This document shows positions 5,638 through 6,124 of a DNA stretch of 6,124 nt, one piece after another. The notes beneath the pieces are model-generated. The model did not search any database. It was not told the DNA's origin and saw only the letters and a program-made list of their open reading frames with translations. This DNA comes from an uncultured Solirubrobacter sp. (GTDB taxonomy: Bacteria > Actinomycetota > Thermoleophilia > Solirubrobacterales > Solirubrobacteraceae): contig CALMNS010000296.1 of assembly GCA_937871635.1 (NCBI GenBank), positions 1 to 6,124 on the forward strand. Direction: 5' to 3'. Positions within the stretch are counted from its first letter, which is position 1, and each line of letters opens with the position of its first letter. The position numbers were made by a program, and so were the translations under genes.

Positions 5638-6124
5638 ATGTCCCCGCGACGCTCCTGGACCCTGGCCGTCGCCGTCGTCCTCGCGGGGTGTGGCGGGGCC
5701 GAGCGCCAGGACGCCGACGAGCGCGAGGGGCGCTACCGCGTCGAGGTCGTCTCCGCGAGCTTCCCGCCCGAGCAGCGCCTCGCCCAGCGGGCGACGCTGA
5801 GCGTCCGCGTGCGCAACGCCGACTCCAAGGCGATCCCCAACGTCGCGCTCACCGTCAAGACGGGCGCGCGCAAGCCGGGCGGGGCGCCCGCCGCCTTCGG
5901 GCGGTCCGTCGACGACCCGCGGCTCGCCGACAACGACCGGCCGGTGTGGATCGTCGACGAAGGGCCGCGGGGCGGCAGCAGCGCGTACACGAACACCTGG
6001 GCCCTCGGGCGCCTCGCCCCGGGGCAGACGAAGACGTTCCGCTGGCGCGTCACCCCGGTCGAGCCCGGCCGCTTCACGGTCGCCTACGAGGCCGCTCCCG
6101 GCCTCAACGGCCGCGCCCGCGCGG
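5638..6124 (+). CDS. Putative secreted lipoprotein, divergent from the Mce operon (3' end cut by window edge)
   Basis: This open frame of 162 codons runs off the right edge without a stop. The N-terminus is a short lipoprotein signal peptide: MSPRRSW with two arginines, a hydrophobic core TLAVAVV, then the lipobox LAGC with Cys18 as the lipidated residue, so the product should be anchored to the outer face of the membrane. After a polar linker (19-32) the sequence alternates in a beta-strand pattern: YRVEVVSASF, ATLSVRVRNAD, VALTVKTG, then LAPGQTKTFRWRVTPVEPGRFTVAY at 126-150 with one short gap in the pattern. This resembles an Ig-like/CARDB-type beta-sandwich (fold inferred from pattern only). 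An in-frame ATG at 5620 would add six residues but has no better ribosome site, and the signal peptide fits the 5638 start. I do not recognise a specific function. Confidence 0.8.
   Translation, partial: MSPRRSWTLAVAVVLAGCGGAERQDADEREGRYRVEVVSASFPPEQRLAQRATLSVRVRNADSKAIPNVALTVKTGARKPGGAPAAFGRSVDDPRLADNDRPVWIVDEGPRGGSSAYTNTWALGRLAPGQTKTFRWRVTPVEPGRFTVAYEAAPGLNGRARA

Noticed and set aside
4748..5800. 350-codon plus-strand frame across the first permease and the divergent spacer
   Set aside because: It is antisense to a clear permease and crosses the predicted promoter region. Its product is Arg/Glu/Asp/Gly-rich with no domain.
5733..6077. 114-codon minus-strand frame opposite the lipoprotein gene
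   Set aside because: It has no ribosome site or domain and is antisense to a frame with a signal peptide and lipobox.
1..6124. CRISPR arrays, tRNA or rRNA genes, insertion sequences, attachment sites
   Set aside because: I saw no regularly spaced repeats, RNA gene signatures, transposase-like frames or terminal inverted repeats. Genes fill the window apart from the 85-nt and 107-bp spacers.

Overview
The window is a high-GC, gene-dense bacterial region holding the 5' part of one Mce-type (mammalian cell entry / MlaD superfamily) lipid ABC transporter operon on the minus strand, and the start of a divergent lipoprotein gene on the plus strand. Two YrbE permeases, an Mkl-like ATPase and several single-MCE-domain proteins in a row, together with the GC content and the use of GTG and TTG starts, point to Actinomycetota. 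The gene order and the C-terminal motifs of the Mce proteins suggest Thermoleophilia (Solirubrobacterales-like), but that placement is inference and was not tested.

Layout, in transcription order on the minus strand: first YrbE/MlaE permease (5530-4724); second YrbE/MlaE permease (4727-3933, ATGA overlap with the first); Mkl/MlaF-like ATPase (3930-2791) with an acidic N-terminal extension of about 130 residues; an 85-nt gap with an imperfect hairpin; first MCE protein (2705-1356, TTG start with a strong Shine-Dalgarno); second MCE protein (1359 to beyond position 1, GTGA overlap). The second MCE gene is cut by the window edge, and more mce genes probably follow. On the plus strand, a lipoprotein gene starts at 5638 and runs off the right edge. 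The 107-bp divergent spacer (5531-5637) holds a good promoter for the operon, a weaker -10-like box for the lipoprotein gene, and a dyad near the midpoint.

How the parts should work together (family knowledge): the two permeases form the membrane dimer, the ATPase powers it from the cytoplasm, and the membrane-anchored MCE proteins assemble, probably as a hetero-hexamer, into a ring plus helical needle that carries hydrophobic substrates such as sterols, fatty acids or phospholipids across the cell envelope. The substrate cannot be read from the sequence. The lipoprotein may be an accessory surface protein, but its link to the transporter rests only on its position.

The core is a known class of system, so I do not claim a new one. 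The less ordinary points are the ATPase gene sitting between the permease and mce genes, its repeat-bearing acidic extension, a GHYxR motif shared by both MCE C-termini, and the arrangement of the divergent promoter region. Several long open frames, including a 459-codon one on the plus strand opposite the MCE genes, are GC-driven shadows and are not annotated.
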